Shown: positions 23,121 through 34,331 of the stretch, piece by piece | Position numbering within the stretch: the first letter of the stretch is position 1 | How the letters are laid out: the number at the start of each line of letters is the position of its first letter | Source: Tridacna crocea | Lineage: Eukaryota; Mollusca; Bivalvia; Cardiida; Cardiidae | Assembly (NCBI GenBank): GCA_943736015.1 | Contig: OX031069.1 | Location: 21,953,235 to 22,017,234 of the forward strand | Direction: 5' to 3' | DNA: 64,000 nt | The notes under the pieces: model-generated | Database searches by the model: none | Told to the model about the DNA's origin: nothing | The model's input: only the letters and a program-made list of their open reading frames with translations | Program-made: the position numbers and the translations under genes

Positions 23121-23327
23121 TTTTGAAATAAATTTTAATGCGATACGGGGAAAAAAATCCCGTTGACAAACGAAAACGATTCGGTTGATTGGTACCCGAC
23201 TCGCAAGCCCAAAAGTGTATTATTTCACGCTTTACTTAAGAAGGTGGAACAGCTCGTGTTGACGGGAGAACGAAAAATGAGGAGGAGAAAACGTGTCAGT
23301 AAACAGTCACTTAAAGGAGTAATACCA
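23121..23327 (+). CDS. Candidate exon of unknown gene
   Basis: Open frame reading DSVDWYPTRKPKSVLFHALL, then KKVEQLVLTGERKM and a basic RRRKRVSKQSLK stretch, ending CCAAAG before GTAATA, a usable donor at 23328. Composition looks protein-like, but no family is recognised, the upstream acceptor is unclear and there is no partner exon. Confidence 0.25.
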
Positions 23328-23329
23328 AA

Positions 23330-24068
23330 GGTAATAATGCAAATTTTTTCACTGAAATAGAACAAGGGGCCACCAAGATCAAAATAAAACTCAAGGACCA
23401 GACAAAGCACGTGGACGGTGGCTGCTATTTTAATGGCAAATTTAGGCTTTCAGGCAATATTTGTTCTGAATGACATGGATTTAGTTCAATTATTGGATAG
23501 TATACCACTCAGATACACAGTTACATGCAGCTTTCGTGGATATGTAAATGGTTATCTTGTTTTATTCAAAAGAAGGGACATTTTTATGCTTTGTTTGCAT
23601 ACTTTAGAATGATGCTTCTGGAACTTTTTATCAACAATTTGATTGATCAAGAGATGAAGGTAATTTAATTCTGTGATGAAGTTTGAAAATACTTTCACAT
23701 AACAACTGTAATGTGAATCAACTCAACTTTGTGAAAACTTAACCATTTAATAAAAAGAAAAAAAAAATTTTTTTCAAAAGGCCCTTTGTTCCATTAATTA
23801 TAAAAAAAAAAGTCTGGCTTACATTTGTATTTTGACTTGATGAATTTTTGTCCTTGCAACATCGAAAAGTTTGTATATAACTACTCAGGTCTGCTGTGAA
23901 ACTTGTGACGAGTGCAGAAAATTTAACTAGATCTAGATCTATTTTTAAAAAAAATTCTTGGTGTTCTATTAAAGTTCAAACATTTTTCTATTGGGAAAAA
24001 AAAATTAGTTTCTTATAAAAATGAAAGGATGTATAAAAAAGAGTATGTTACCAGCTTTAGTCTATTTC
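23330..24068. other. Non-coding, nothing recognised
   Basis: AT-rich with A-runs and T-runs. No supported feature. Confidence 0.4.
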
Positions 24069-24297
24069 TTTACCCATTACCACACAATCCCTACTTTTGA
24101 CGACCCTGAGAAAGAAGCCTTTAGAAAACATTGCGGAAAAAGGAGAAAATGCTGGTAACCATTATTTTCTCATTTTCCCATAATGTTTTCTTCCCTCCAC
24201 AAAACAAATTTCAAATTTTCAGTCACTTTTATTTTGTTGTCTGCAAATGCTTTCGATTTTGACAAGCCTACACTATTGTCATTTGGTAATGAGTTAA
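24069..24297 (+). mobile_element. Hairpin MITE family A with matching empty site
   Basis: Full-length copy, left TTAA mutated to TTTA. It lies at the outer edge of an inverted repeat (24298-24492 / 24884-25056). The opposite arm shows one TTAA at the equivalent place and similar sequence beyond it, as expected of an unoccupied site. Confidence 0.85.
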
Positions 24298-24492
24298 GAA
24301 GATGTCCAATACTCCAATACCTTCTTTATCAGTTGTGCCAGTGTTGTCACTGTAAGAGACAAGGGGGTCTAACTTACACTGTTCTCTCACACACACACCC
24401 CCCCCCACCCGCCACCCCCAATCTAATTTGTAGGTTGTTAATCATAAAAGAACCAAAGTGTGTTTTTTTTCTCATTACAGAACAGAGGGTTT
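24298..24492. repeat. Left arm of ~190-bp inverted repeat
   Basis: 'ggttgttaatcataaaagaa', 'ccaaagtgtgttttttttct' and 'attacagaacagagg' recur inverted at 24884-24955. The outer part 'gtgccagtgttgtcactgta' pairs with 25000-25020. Includes a CACA/C-rich tract at 24390-24420 that is not well conserved in the other arm. Confidence 0.8.
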
Positions 24493-24664
24493 AGCTTATA
24501 ATTATTGTATTATTATTATGACGCAATTAAAGTCAATTAGACATCATCGATCAGAGACATTTCAATTTTTCTTCTTATCTTTAATTATGAATTCAAACTG
24601 TGAATCTATTTAAATTCTCTATATAAAACAGTAATCTAAAGCTTAATTCTCTTAGATCCCCGGC

Positions 24665-24880
24665 TGGCCAACTAAAAATTACTAATAGTCTTTCGGATGA
24701 GACGTTAAACCGAGGTCCCGTGTGACGGTGCTACACACCGAGCACGTTAAAGAACCAGGCGGAATTCTCAGTAGTTTCGTCCTGTATCCTTGCACTATCC
24801 CCCGTAACAAATAACCGTCTTCTGGGGGCGTCGCTCAGATGGGCAACCGGTAGCGACGATAAATAAACGAAAATAATCAA
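24665..24880 (+). mobile_element. SINE (conserved central domain)
   Basis: Contains TCGGATGAGACGTTAAACCG, then AGGTCCCGTGTG, then GCACGTTAAAGAACC, a block I know as recurring in many invertebrate SINEs. It ends with GGGCGTCGCTCAGATGGGCA and an A-rich tail. The tRNA-like head is not recognisable. I do not assign a SINE superfamily. It occupies the loop of the inverted repeat. Confidence 0.65.
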
Positions 24881-24883
24881 ATT

Positions 24884-25056
24884 AATTCTCTGTTCTGTAA
24901 TGAGAGAAAAAAAAACACTTTGGTTCTTTTATGATTAACAACCTACAAATTATATGGTGGGGGGAGAGAACAATGGAAGTTAGACCGCCTTGTCTTACAG
25001 TGATAACACTGGAACAACTGTTAATGAAGGTATTGGACATTCATCTTAAAAAACAG
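24884..25056. repeat. Right arm of ~190-bp inverted repeat
   Basis: Inverse of 24298-24492. Reads 'ctgttctgtaatgagag' through 'tattggacattcatcttaa'. The terminal TTAA corresponds to the MITE insertion site in the left arm. Confidence 0.8.
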
Positions 25057-25089
25057 ACCAGAGATTAAAAAAAATGAGTAATGGATGTG

Positions 25090-25230
25090 ACCTTATTTTC
25101 TCACTTTTCCATAATGTTCCATGCCATGGAAGACAAATCAGTCATTCAAGCTGCATTTGAATTGTCATTTATCTGCAAATGCTCTTAATATGAATGACTC
25201 AAAAATTTTGTTGTTTGGTAAATAGGTAAA
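25090..25230 (+). mobile_element. Hairpin MITE family A, right half only
   Basis: 'ttctcacttttccataatgt' through 'tgtttggtaaataggtaaa'. Left half missing. Confidence 0.7.
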
Positions 25231-25799
25231 AGATTGTGTCCATTTATTCAAAGTGATGAATTGCATGTTAGGGCTGTAAGTTAAAATTCATCTATTTACT
25301 TCATTCCAACATGTCTGTTCATTAAATGAGGTATTTTTTTGTTTAGTTTCTGTCCATAAATAGATGTAAAGAACAACACTATTGAAAAATTGTGTTTATT
25401 TCACCCATATTCCTCCACATTAACCTAGTAACTTTGACCCTATGACATTTCTCTTTGACCCTTGGAAATTCAATTTTGACTCTTGAAAGTTTGGGCTTAT
25501 GGTTAGGGATTCATGACCTAGTGAGAACCCTGATCAGGTTTCATTTTCTGTGCCAAGTGTTGAAAGAGTTAACAATAGCTGTACTCCTTTCAGGCTTATG
25601 GTGAAGAAGAAAGATACTTTTCCTTTTGACATCAGTTTCCATGAACAGTTTATACGTAAGCGCAAGAAAATGTCTTGTTAAAGATGTTACTGGTATTCAG
25701 TTGTAATTTGTTTATCAGTTATTTATGGGTTTGAGTGCAATGGCCCTTTCTTCACTTGATGATACATGTACATGCAACAATCATTTTGGATTTCCAGAG

Positions 25800-27640
25800 A
25801 TTCATTTTATTTATTGAGGGCCAGTGGCCCTTTCTCATTAAAAGATTTCAAAGAATTTGTTTAAATTAGGATGATGACAAATATAAAAAAAAAAGATCTT
25901 CATTTGAAAATGACCCTTGGTCCAGTAAACATTTTAGGTGTTTTCAGTTGCATGTATTCTAGTGATTGTTGGCCAGTGACCTACTGAGCAAATGGCCTTT
26001 TTTTCAATGGAAGAAAGCACCATTTGTACGACAACCAGTAATGAATTTTTAGTTTCATTTTATTTATTGAGGGCCAGTGGCTCTTTGTTTTGGAAAATGG
26101 CCCTTTCTTTAATTCCTTCAATGGAAGAAAGTTTCATTTGAAATGAATTTTGAGTTGCATTTTATTTTTTGAGGACCAATGGCTCTTTGTTTTGGATAAT
26201 GGCCCTCTCTTTAAATCTTTACCACACGAGAGAATTTTAGACTGGCCCAAATTGAAAGCATTTGCAGACAACAAAATAAAAGTGACTGAAAAAGTTAAAA
26301 TTTGGTCTGGAAAGGGTAGAAAACAGTGTTTTCAAAAGGCTTCTTTCCCAGGGTGTTAAAGTCGGGATTGTGTGGTAAAGGGTTAATTCCTTCCATGGAA
26401 GAAAGCTTCATTTGAACTGAATTTTGAGTTGCATTTTATTTATTGAGGGCCAGTGGCCCTTTGCTTTGGACAGTGGCCCTTTCTCTTTAAAAGATTTAAA
26501 AGAACATGTTCTTGTTTCTTAAATCTTTTTGAAATTACGATAATGACGAATATAAAAAAAAAGTTCATTTGAAAATGACATCTTGTCCAGTAAACATTTT
26601 AGATGTTTTCAGTTGCATGTCTTCAAGTTATTGTGGGCCAGTGACCAACTGAGCTACTGGCCTTTTTTCAACGGAAGAAAGCACTATTTGTACAACAATC
26701 AGTAATGAATTTTTAGTTTCATTTAATTTTTTTAAGGCCAGTGGCTCTTTGCTTTAGACAGTGGCCCTTTCTCATTAAAAGATTTACAAGAACATGTTCT
26801 TGTTTCTTAAATCATGTTGAAATTAGGATGAAGACAAATATAAAAGAAATTTCTTCAATTGAAAATGATGCTTTGTCCAGTAAACATTTTAGATGTTTTC
26901 AGTTGCATGTATTCTAGTGATTGTTGGCCAGTGACCTACTGAGTAAATGGCCTTTTCTTAAATGGAAGAAAGCACCATTTGTACAACAACCAGTAATGAA
27001 TTTTTAGTTTCATTTTATTTATTGAGGGCCAGTGGCTCATTGTTTTGGAAAATGGCCCTTTCTTTAATTCCTTCAATGGAAGAAAGTTTCATTTGAACTG
27101 AATTTTGAGTTGCATTTTATTTATTGAGGGCCAGTGGCCCTTTGCTTTGGACAGTGGCCCTTTCTCATTTAAAGATTTACAAGAACATGTTCTTGTTTCT
27201 TAAATCTTTTTGAAATTAGGATGATGATGAATATAAAAGAAATTTCCTCATTTGAAAATGAGGCTTTGTTCAGTAAACATTTTAGATGTTTTCAGTTGCA
27301 TGTATTCTAGTGATTGTGGGCCAGTGACCTACTGAGCAAATGGCCTTTTTTCTTCAATGAAAGAAAGCACCATTTGTACAACAACCAGTATTGAATTTTG
27401 AGTTTCATTTTATTTATTGAGGACCAGTGACTCTTTGTTTTGGATAATGGCCCTTTCTTTAATTCCTTCAATGGAAGAAAGCTTCATTTGACCTTAATTT
27501 TGAGTTGCATTTTATTTATTGAGGGCCAGTGGCTCTTTGTTTTGGACAGTGGCCCTTTCTTCATTGTAGTAAAGCACCATTTGTAATGAATTTTTGGTTG
27601 CATTTTATTTTTTGAGGGCCAATGGCTCTTTGCTGTGATC
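25800..27640 (+). repeat. Higher-order repeat with GGCCAGTGGC motif
   Basis: The phrase 'attttatttattgagggcca' recurs at about 25807, 26060, 26425, 27012, 27112, 27410 and 27505 with a GGCCAGTGGCYCTTT hairpin-like word. 'gaacatgttcttgtttctta' recurs near 26503, 26790 and 27180, and 'agttgcatgtattctagtga' near 25950, 26905 and 27293. Two short unit types alternate, giving a ~290-390-bp super-period. One MITE is inserted (26211-26386). Confidence 0.8.
26211..26386 (-). mobile_element. Hairpin MITE family A, core deleted
   Basis: 176 bp with both TTAA ends. The central palindrome is gone: 'gggtagaaaaca' joins directly to 'gtgttttcaaaaggcttc'. Inserted in the 25.8-27.6-kb array. Confidence 0.88.
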
Positions 27641-27790
27641 AATCTGTGCTTGTCACAATTTCTATAACAATCTTCTCCTACACCACTGGGCAAATGTTAA
27701 CCAAACTTGGCAGAAATGTTCCTTGAAAGGTCCTCTACAGCTGTTCACAGAATTTGATTCCATGAAAAACATATGGGTTCAAGCATTTAA
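27640..27790 (+). repeat. Fragment of Helentron-like element
   Basis: 'aaccaaacttggcagaaatg', 'ttccttgaaaggtcctct' and 'ttcacagaatttgattcc' match the region just after the head in the 48.7- and 54.4-kb elements. Confidence 0.7.
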
Positions 27791-27799
27791 ATATGGTAT

Positions 27800-28585
27800 G
27801 TACCTATACATAAACAAGGGATGTGACTGAAAAACATACTATCTGGACATAAAACAACAACTTTTCCATCAGTTTAATTGATATCATAATTGTATTTTCA
27901 CCCAGTGGAAGCTTTTACAGTTTTCTTCAAATTAATTAGGACATTTGATAATCTATGTCAACAAATTGTATCATAATCACCGAACATTCTCAAAAAAAAA
28001 AAGGCTGATTTTGTGACGTGTTCGTACATCAATTATGTGATATTATCCTTTTAAAGTATACTAAAGATGCTGAGACATAATGGTCCAGATCGATAACCAA
28101 TTTTCTGCCTGTGACCTACAAAAATGCACTTCAATTCCACTGAACAGCAGTGTTACTCAACTTATGTCATTTTGGTTTCTTCCAACTGTTTTGAAATAGC
28201 CTTCAAGATCCATTTTGTGTGACGTCTCCACCAAATGAAAGGAGCAATTTCAATGGATGATAGATACTTTGACTTTTTCATCAACCAATCAGAATATCCA
28301 TTTCCTCCTATGATTATTGTGCATTTGAAAGGCAGAGCTAAAATAATCTATAGAATGAAACAATTGTTAGATGATTATGTCTCCTCCTTTTTTTATTTTT
28401 TTATAGATAAAAATCCTCAAGTTAAGGAAGTTAGTTGTCTGATTGATCTATATCAATTGTATGTTGGAACATCGCACTGAAGATGTACTTGAGGGGGGAG
28501 GCCAATGTAGGAACCACCCAACCACCCAATTTGCGTTTGCGAGATAAGCAGTCTAGATATCAACATGTAGAAATGCCATTTTTAA
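27800..28585. other. Non-coding, nothing recognised
   Basis: The 81-codon ORF at 28235-28480 has no recognisable domain. No repeat ends identified. Confidence 0.4.
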
Positions 28586-28588
28586 AGG

Positions 28589-28817
28589 TTAACCCATTAC
28601 CACACAATCCCTACTTTTGACGCCCCTGAGAAAGAAGCCTCTTGAAAACACTGTGGGAAAAGGAGAAAATGCTGGTAACCAGCATTTTCTCCTTTTCCCA
28701 CAGTGTTTTCTACCCTTCCCAGAACAAATTTCAACTTTTCAGTCACCCTTATTTTGTCGTCTGCAAATGCTTTCAATTTGGACCAGTCTAAAATGTTGTC
28801 GTGTGGTAAAGAGTTAA
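28589..28817 (+). mobile_element. Hairpin MITE family A
   Basis: Complete 229-bp copy close to consensus, with TTAA at both ends and arms differing only by compensating changes (cactgtggg / cccacagtg). Confidence 0.93.
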
Positions 28818-29320
28818 ATCGAGTAGCTCTACTTGTTTCAAGTTCTGTTGTTTTCATTTACACTTGACTTGAAGGTATACAGGTTATTTGTGATTTGAGT
28901 GTTTAAGGTGCAAAGATGCAGGACTCGCCTGGGAGAAGATGGTTCCTATCCTACATTTGCCATTTGATGGTGGAGGGTCCTTGTTTATCTGGTTATCTGG
29001 TTCGCAATGAATGAACAAGTGAACTATCCCCAGGAAAATTTGGTAAAAGCCACATACTTCATCCCAATTAAAAAAAGTAAAAGCAGAGAAACTCTGAAGC
29101 CATGGATGTAACTGCATTCTCATTCAGTTTGATTGAATAATTATTCAAGTAACACTTACTATTATTATTTGATAAATGCATCAAAATAATGATAATGTAA
29201 CGGTTAGGTCTATGTACCTCAGTGCTTTGGTTCAAGTAGGCATCTTTTTTTTTTAATTGGGGGGAGTAAACGTAATGCAGATTGAATTAAGCAAATATCT
29301 TTTGTTTGAATAAATTTCAG

Positions 29321-29409
29321 TGAAGCGTACAAGATGGAAAGAAAAAGAGCTGAAGGAATTACATATGTATGCAGAAAAGTGGATAGAGGGACAAATAACA
29401 CTGAAATAG
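29321..29409 (+). CDS. Candidate terminal exon
   Basis: After an acceptor-like 'aataaatttcag', a frame reads KRTRWKEKELKELHMYAEKW, then IEGQITLK and TAG. The basic, tryptophan-containing start vaguely resembles SANT/Myb-like helices in transposon-derived proteins, but I cannot assign it. No upstream exon found. Confidence 0.2.
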
Positions 29410-29753
29410 AAAAGAATGCATGAAGATGTATGATGCTGCATACTGTTGTTGCCTTGTCGTGCCCAAGTTAAAAAACTGTATATAAGTAAAAGCTTTCCAT
29501 TGTTGTTCATGTTTCACAAACACACCTTGCTCTTGCTTTCAAAACATAAATAAAAAAATAGAATTCAGAATTAAGCAAAAATGGCAAAAAGTTTAAAATG
29601 CTTTTAGAAAAGATGAGATCGTTCTTTTTGAGCAGTTGCCTCATTTGATACATATTTTATTAGCCATGTCATAAAATTCTTAGGAATAATGATCTCGGTT
29701 TCCACATTTTGTTTGTTGTAAACTTCAAAATGTCTTCTGCTAGAGTAAGACTT

Positions 29754-29978
29754 TTAACCCTTTACCCCATAAGGCATTTCTATGGTATCTCTAATTGACC
29801 CTAAATAACAGCAAGGATGAAGCTGTTTCTTATGTGTATATGACACCTTTTGATAGCATAGAAAACATTGTGGCAAAAGGTGAAATTGCTCATCATGAGC
29901 AATTTCACCTTTTGCCACAATGTTTTCCAAAGGCTCCTACAAGCAATGCGTAGAAATGAGTATGGACTAAAGGGTTAA
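29754..29978. mobile_element. Hairpin MITE family B
   Basis: TTAACCCTTTACCCCATAAG at the left and ACTAAAGGGTTAA at the right. The central palindrome starts like family A (GAAAACATTGTGGC) and then switches to AAAAGGTGAAATTGCTCAT with its inverse. Same length and TTAA ends as family A, different core and flanking arms. Second copy at 61007. Confidence 0.9.
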
Positions 29979-30125
29979 GATGCTATTGTTGTGATATGTG
30001 ATTCTTGTTGTCCTTTTACAGAGAGGAACAGTTTGAGGGTTTACCATTTTAAAATCTTCGATTGCTAGAGTGGACAGAGTTGGACAACTGGAAGTATTGT
30101 TTTGATAATAGACTTGAAACATTGA

Positions 30126-30170
30126 GTTAAAGTGAAATTGCTCATGCTCATGAGCAATTTCACTTTTTTG
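30126..30170. repeat. Isolated family B-type hairpin
   Basis: AAGTGAAATTGCTCATG and its inverse make a nearly perfect hairpin without recognisable MITE ends. Confidence 0.65.
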
Positions 30171-30245
30171 AAGAGAGGTCTGCAAGATGTATTCATAGTA
30201 ATTGGACATTTTCTGGGTGAAAAAAAAAATGGCTTAAGTCAGACT

Positions 30246-30473
30246 TTAACTGATTACCAAATGGAAAATTTTGGGCTGGTCCAAATTGAAAGCATTTCCA
30301 GACGACAAATCAAATGTGAATCAAAAATTGAAATTTGATTTGGAAAGGGTAGAAAACATTGTCGGAAAAGGAGAAAATGCTGGTTACCAGCATTTTCTCC
30401 TTTTCCCACAATGTTTTTAAAAACCTTCTTTCTCAGGGTCATTATAAGTCGGGATTGTGTGGTAAAGAGTTAA
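30246..30473 (-). mobile_element. Hairpin MITE family A
   Basis: Complete copy with TTAA ends. Left TIR drifted to 'ctgattaccaaatgg'. Confidence 0.9.
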
Positions 30474-30766
30474 AAAATTGTCACTATAGAATAACATATA
30501 TAGCCGTTTTGTTAAATCTTAATAAAAGCATTGTTTTTCATTCATAAATCTTGTATCAAATATTGTTTGTATTTGTAGAAAGGTTCAAACACTGGATCCA
30601 AATATTACAAAAATTTAAAGGGTTGTAGGGTTTTTTTAATACAGTTATTAAAAATTTAAAATTGTTTTTCTGTGCTCATTTATTCTTCCCTACAAAACTG
30701 CTGGGGACTTACAAAAACACTGAAGGATATACAGAACAAGTCTGAAAATCTGCAATGTGATTATGA

Positions 30767-30952
30767 TTAACCCATTAGCAGACAACAAAATTTCAGACTG
30801 ATCCAAATTCAAGGAAGTTGCAGATGAAAATTCAAATTGCTTGTGAATTGAAAAATTGATACCTTATGGGGTATAAAACACTGTTGAAAAAGAAGAAATT
30901 GCTATTACTTCTCAGGGTCCTGAAAAGTCAGCATTGTTTGGGAAAGAGTTAA
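30767..30952 (-). mobile_element. Hairpin MITE family A, core shortened
   Basis: 186 bp with both TTAA ends ('ttaacccattagcagac' / 'tgggaaagagttaa'). Only one core arm remains (ttgaaaaagaagaaattgct). Confidence 0.8.
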
Positions 30953-31099
30953 AATCTGATCCGACTGCTCAGCATTTACTGCCAAGTGATAACTAGGTAT
31001 GGAAAATCCTAGGATTGGATTTTTAAATTGTCTGTACACAAAGTGTTCGAGCAAACTATAGTGATCGTTTTTATCTGATGTAAGTCCACAGTTGTTTAA

Positions 31100-31170
31100 A
31101 CATTTATTTTACCGCAATTGAAAAACAAGTTTTCACAATTTATACTAATCTCTCGATTCTGCTTCCAGGA
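31100..31170. repeat. Dispersed repeat R3
   Basis: 'caattgaaaaacaagttttc' through 'actaatctctcgattctg', inverse of 15210-15280 and related to 38885-38950. Confidence 0.55.
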
Positions 31171-31293
31171 AACTAAGTACCAATACATGTGTCGAATGTA
31201 TGGGCTGATGAAAAATCCCAAGGGACCGCTTGATAACGAGGCCCCATGCTCTACCTCACAAGGACATACTCTACACAATTGTTTAAACTTCTC

Positions 31294-31522
31294 TTAATCC
31301 ACTGCCAATTTTCACCCTTTTAGTGCCATAGGCGAAAAGGGGGACTTGTGGATGGCATAGATCAAGATCAGACTGCAAAGAAGGTGCAGTCTGATCTTTG
31401 ATCTATGCCCTCAGCTTGTTTGGTTCAAGCCTATATGATGAAAATCTCCCGCAGACGCAGTGGATTGTATTTACAGCCATATAAAGAGGCCGACTTAGTT
31501 TATTTGGTGCCGAAAGAGTTAA
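31294..31522. mobile_element. Hairpin MITE family C
   Basis: 229 bp between TTAA (31294) and TTAA (31519). Left 'ttaatccactgccaatttt', right 'tggtgccgaaagagttaa'. The off-centre core pairs ATAGATCAAGATCAGACTGC with GCAGTCTGATC-TTTGATCTAT. Same size and TTAA ends as families A and B but unrelated core. Confidence 0.75.
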
Positions 31523-32279
31523 ACTTAACAGGAATATTTCTTAATTTGTACCCAACAAAACTGGTTCAAAGAATTTTATTTAGTTAAGAACTCTGTTTGG
31601 CATGGTAACAGAGTAGAATTTTTAAAATACCCTCTTGCAAAGTGCTGGGCTGATTTTGAAATAACCTTCTTCAGCTTAAGACAAAGTTTGTTCAAGACAT
31701 TTCATACATTTCATTTTGTGGAACAACATGGCAACTTTATGGACTTTCGTGAAATTGCATGGCCCAGTTTTGATATTTGGTATGTATCTTTAAGTAGTGA
31801 ACCTCAACCAAGATTGTTATAATTGACTTGGGAGGTCAGAGTTATAGGCAAAGCGGAGGTCATAGTTATATAGGCAAAACTTGTAAATTTTTGTTCCAAA
31901 CTATATTAATCTACAGTTTTGGTATTTGGTATGTGACCTCTACTAAGAACTTCAAATTAAGGCCCTATCATCTTAGATGACCATTCCCGAGGTAACTATG
32001 TTTTGCATCCAGTGAAAGATGGAAACTTCAAAAAGCTTGTCTCAAAACATAAGGACTAGAGCTTTGATATCTGTCATGTTACATTACCCAGCAGACCTCC
32101 TCCAAAATTAAAAACTTCATCCATTTGTGAGCATGTGATGATGATTGAAATGTGAAAACTTGAACAGGCACATCAGTTGTATGGACGGCCCCCTCCTTTG
32201 AAGGAGGCCCTTTAAAACAGTTTGGTAGATTTTTTTTTGGTGGCCCTTTAGTTTAGGCCCTTTATAATTTGTCCCCTTA

Positions 32280-33105
32280 TTCAGTTTTGGTTGTACGTCC
32301 GTCCGTCCGTCTGTCCGTTGTCCATCCCTCGTCCGTTCACATTACCTTGTTTACAGTCTAGCATCTACAAATATCAACCAATCAGCACCAAACTTGGTCA
32401 AAGTTTATATAACCATAAGATCTCGGATTAGTTCGATTATGGGTCAAATCCAACAGGAATATCCGGAGTTATTTGCCCTTGAATTAAAAAATTGCTATAT
32501 TTCACTTTGTTTACACTCTAGCATCTACAAATATCAACTTATCAGAGCCAAACTTAGACAAAATATATATGACCTTAAGATCTCGGATGAGTTTGATTAT
32601 GGGTCTTGTCGGACCAGAACAAGCAGAGTTATTTGCCCTTGAATTAGAAAAAATGTTATTTTTGACTTTGTTTTCACTCTAGCATCTACAATTATTAACC
32701 AATCAACACCAAACTTGGACAAAATATACATGACCATAAGATCTCGGATGAGTTTGATTATGAGTGTAATCGAACCAGAACAACTAGAGTTATTTGTCCT
32801 TGAATTAAAAAAATTGCTATATTTCACTTTGTTTACACTCTAGCATCTACAAGTATCAACCAATTAGCTCCAAACTTGGTCAAAAGATATATGACTCTAA
32901 GATCTATAATGGGTGTAATCAGACCAGAACAACTGGAATTATTTACCCTTGAATTAGAATAGTTCTTAGTCCAGAGCATAATTTTGTCATCTCCAGTCCA
33001 ATTGACTTGAAACTTGGCATTTGTGTTTGTTGCATACGGAGTGCAGTGTGATACAGCATGTTTTTTTGTTTTAAATATGTTGACTGCAACTGAGTAAGAA
33101 TGTGT
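32280..33105 (+). mobile_element. Helentron-like element body, no head
   Basis: A GTCCGTCCGTCCGTCTGTCCG tract followed by four units of ~175 bp, each with 'tagcatctacaaatatcaac', 'caaacttggwcaaa' and 'ccataagatctcggatgag'. Same unit as the 52.2-kb element. The standard 5' hairpin is missing. The end resembles the 52.8-kb segment 'gacttgaaacttggcatttg'. Confidence 0.75.
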
Positions 33106-33176
33106 ATGAACTGCTCAAGCTGATCTTTTGTGATCGCTCAATGTCCGTCGTGCATCGTCAGATGTTCACAATTTCT

Positions 33177-33394
33177 TTAACCCAAATAATCCCTGGTTTT
33201 TACGACTCTAAGATAGAGGCCTTTTGAAAACATTGTGGGAAAAGGAGAAAATGCTGATAACCAGCATTTTGTCCTTTTCCCACAATGTTTTCTACCCTGC
33301 TGGAAACAAATTTCAATTTTTATGTTTATTTTGCTGTCTGCAAGTGCTTTCAATTTGGACCAGTCTAAAATTTTGTTGTTTGGTAAAGGGTTGA
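33177..33394 (+). mobile_element. Hairpin MITE family A
   Basis: Full copy with the 'cccaaataatccctgg' left end also seen at 17607. Right TTAA mutated to TTGA. One core mismatch (gtccttttcc). Confidence 0.9.
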
Positions 33395-33429
33395 ACATCT
33401 ATTACCACTGCTATTTGAGATGAGAACAT

Positions 33430-33490
33430 TATTGTGTTAGGCCTGGCATCTTCTATGTTGCCATCCTGCCAAAACTTACTTTGACTTTTT
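33430..33490 (+). repeat. R2 repeat, left piece interrupted by insertion
   Basis: 'cttctatgttgccatcctgc' followed by 'ttactttgacttttt' equals 18471-18510. The continuation 'atagtatctctattactg' is found at 41069, on the other side of the Helentron-like insert. Confidence 0.8.
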
Positions 33491-34331
33491 AGCTCTCCTG
33501 AGCATGGAGTGCTCAAGGTGAGCTATTGTGATCGATCAATGTCCGTTGTCCGTCCATCTGTCTGTTCACAATTAAAAAAAAATCTTCTCCTCCTAAACTG
33601 ACATTCAGATTTCAATCAAACTTCACAGAAATGATCCCTAGGTGATGCACTTTCAAAATACTTCATGCATGTAGCATCATCTTGTGGCCCTGTATCAAAG
33701 TACTTCAAATCATGGCTCTAGTGTTGAAATTGGCTATATGTTGTGGGTTCTCAGATTTTACGTAGAGATATAGAAGGAAATCTTAGAAATCTTCTTGTCC
33801 CTAACCGTAAGGGCTAGAGCTCTCATATTTGGCATGTAGCATCACCTAGTGGCCCTCTACTAAAATACTTCAAATTATCGCCCTAGTGCAGATATTGGCC
33901 CTATGTTGTGGGGTCTCGGATTTCACAAAGAGATAAAGAAGGAAATCTTAGAAAATTTTCTTGTCCCAAACCGTAAGGCCTAGAGCTTTCATATTGGGCA
34001 AGCATCATCATCTAGTGGCCCCCTACCAAAATACTTCAAATTATGGCCATGGTGTGAAAATTAAACCTATGTTGTTGGTCTTGGATTTCACATAGTGATA
34101 AAGAAGGAAATCTTTAAAAATCTCTTTGTCCCAAATAGTAATGGCCAGAGCTTTCATATTTGGCATGTAGCATCATCTAGTGGCCTTCTACCAACATACC
34201 TCGAATTATGGCCCTAGTTTGAAAATGGCTCTATCTTGTGGGTTCTCTGATTTCACATAGTGATAAAGAAGGAAATCTTAGAAAATCTTCTCCTAAACCA
34301 TGAGGGCTAGAGCTTTCATATTTGGCATGTC
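33491..34331 (+). mobile_element. Helentron-like element, 5' part (continues at 40448)
   Basis: Starts AGCTCTCCTGAGCATGGAGT then GCTCAAGG (5' hairpin), then a TCCGTTGTCCGTCCATCTGT tract, then ~five units of ~150 bp with 'ggctagagctttcatatttg', 'gcatgtagcatcatctagtg' and 'tttcacatagagataaagaa'. The last unit is cut after 'ggcatg' by the 6.1-kb element and resumes with 'gcatcatctagtggcc' at 40450. Confidence 0.85.

Noticed and set aside
25800..27640. Possible CRISPR-like array of repeats and spacers
   Set aside because: Eukaryotic context, units are long and diverged, spacers are themselves repeated, and no Cas genes are present.
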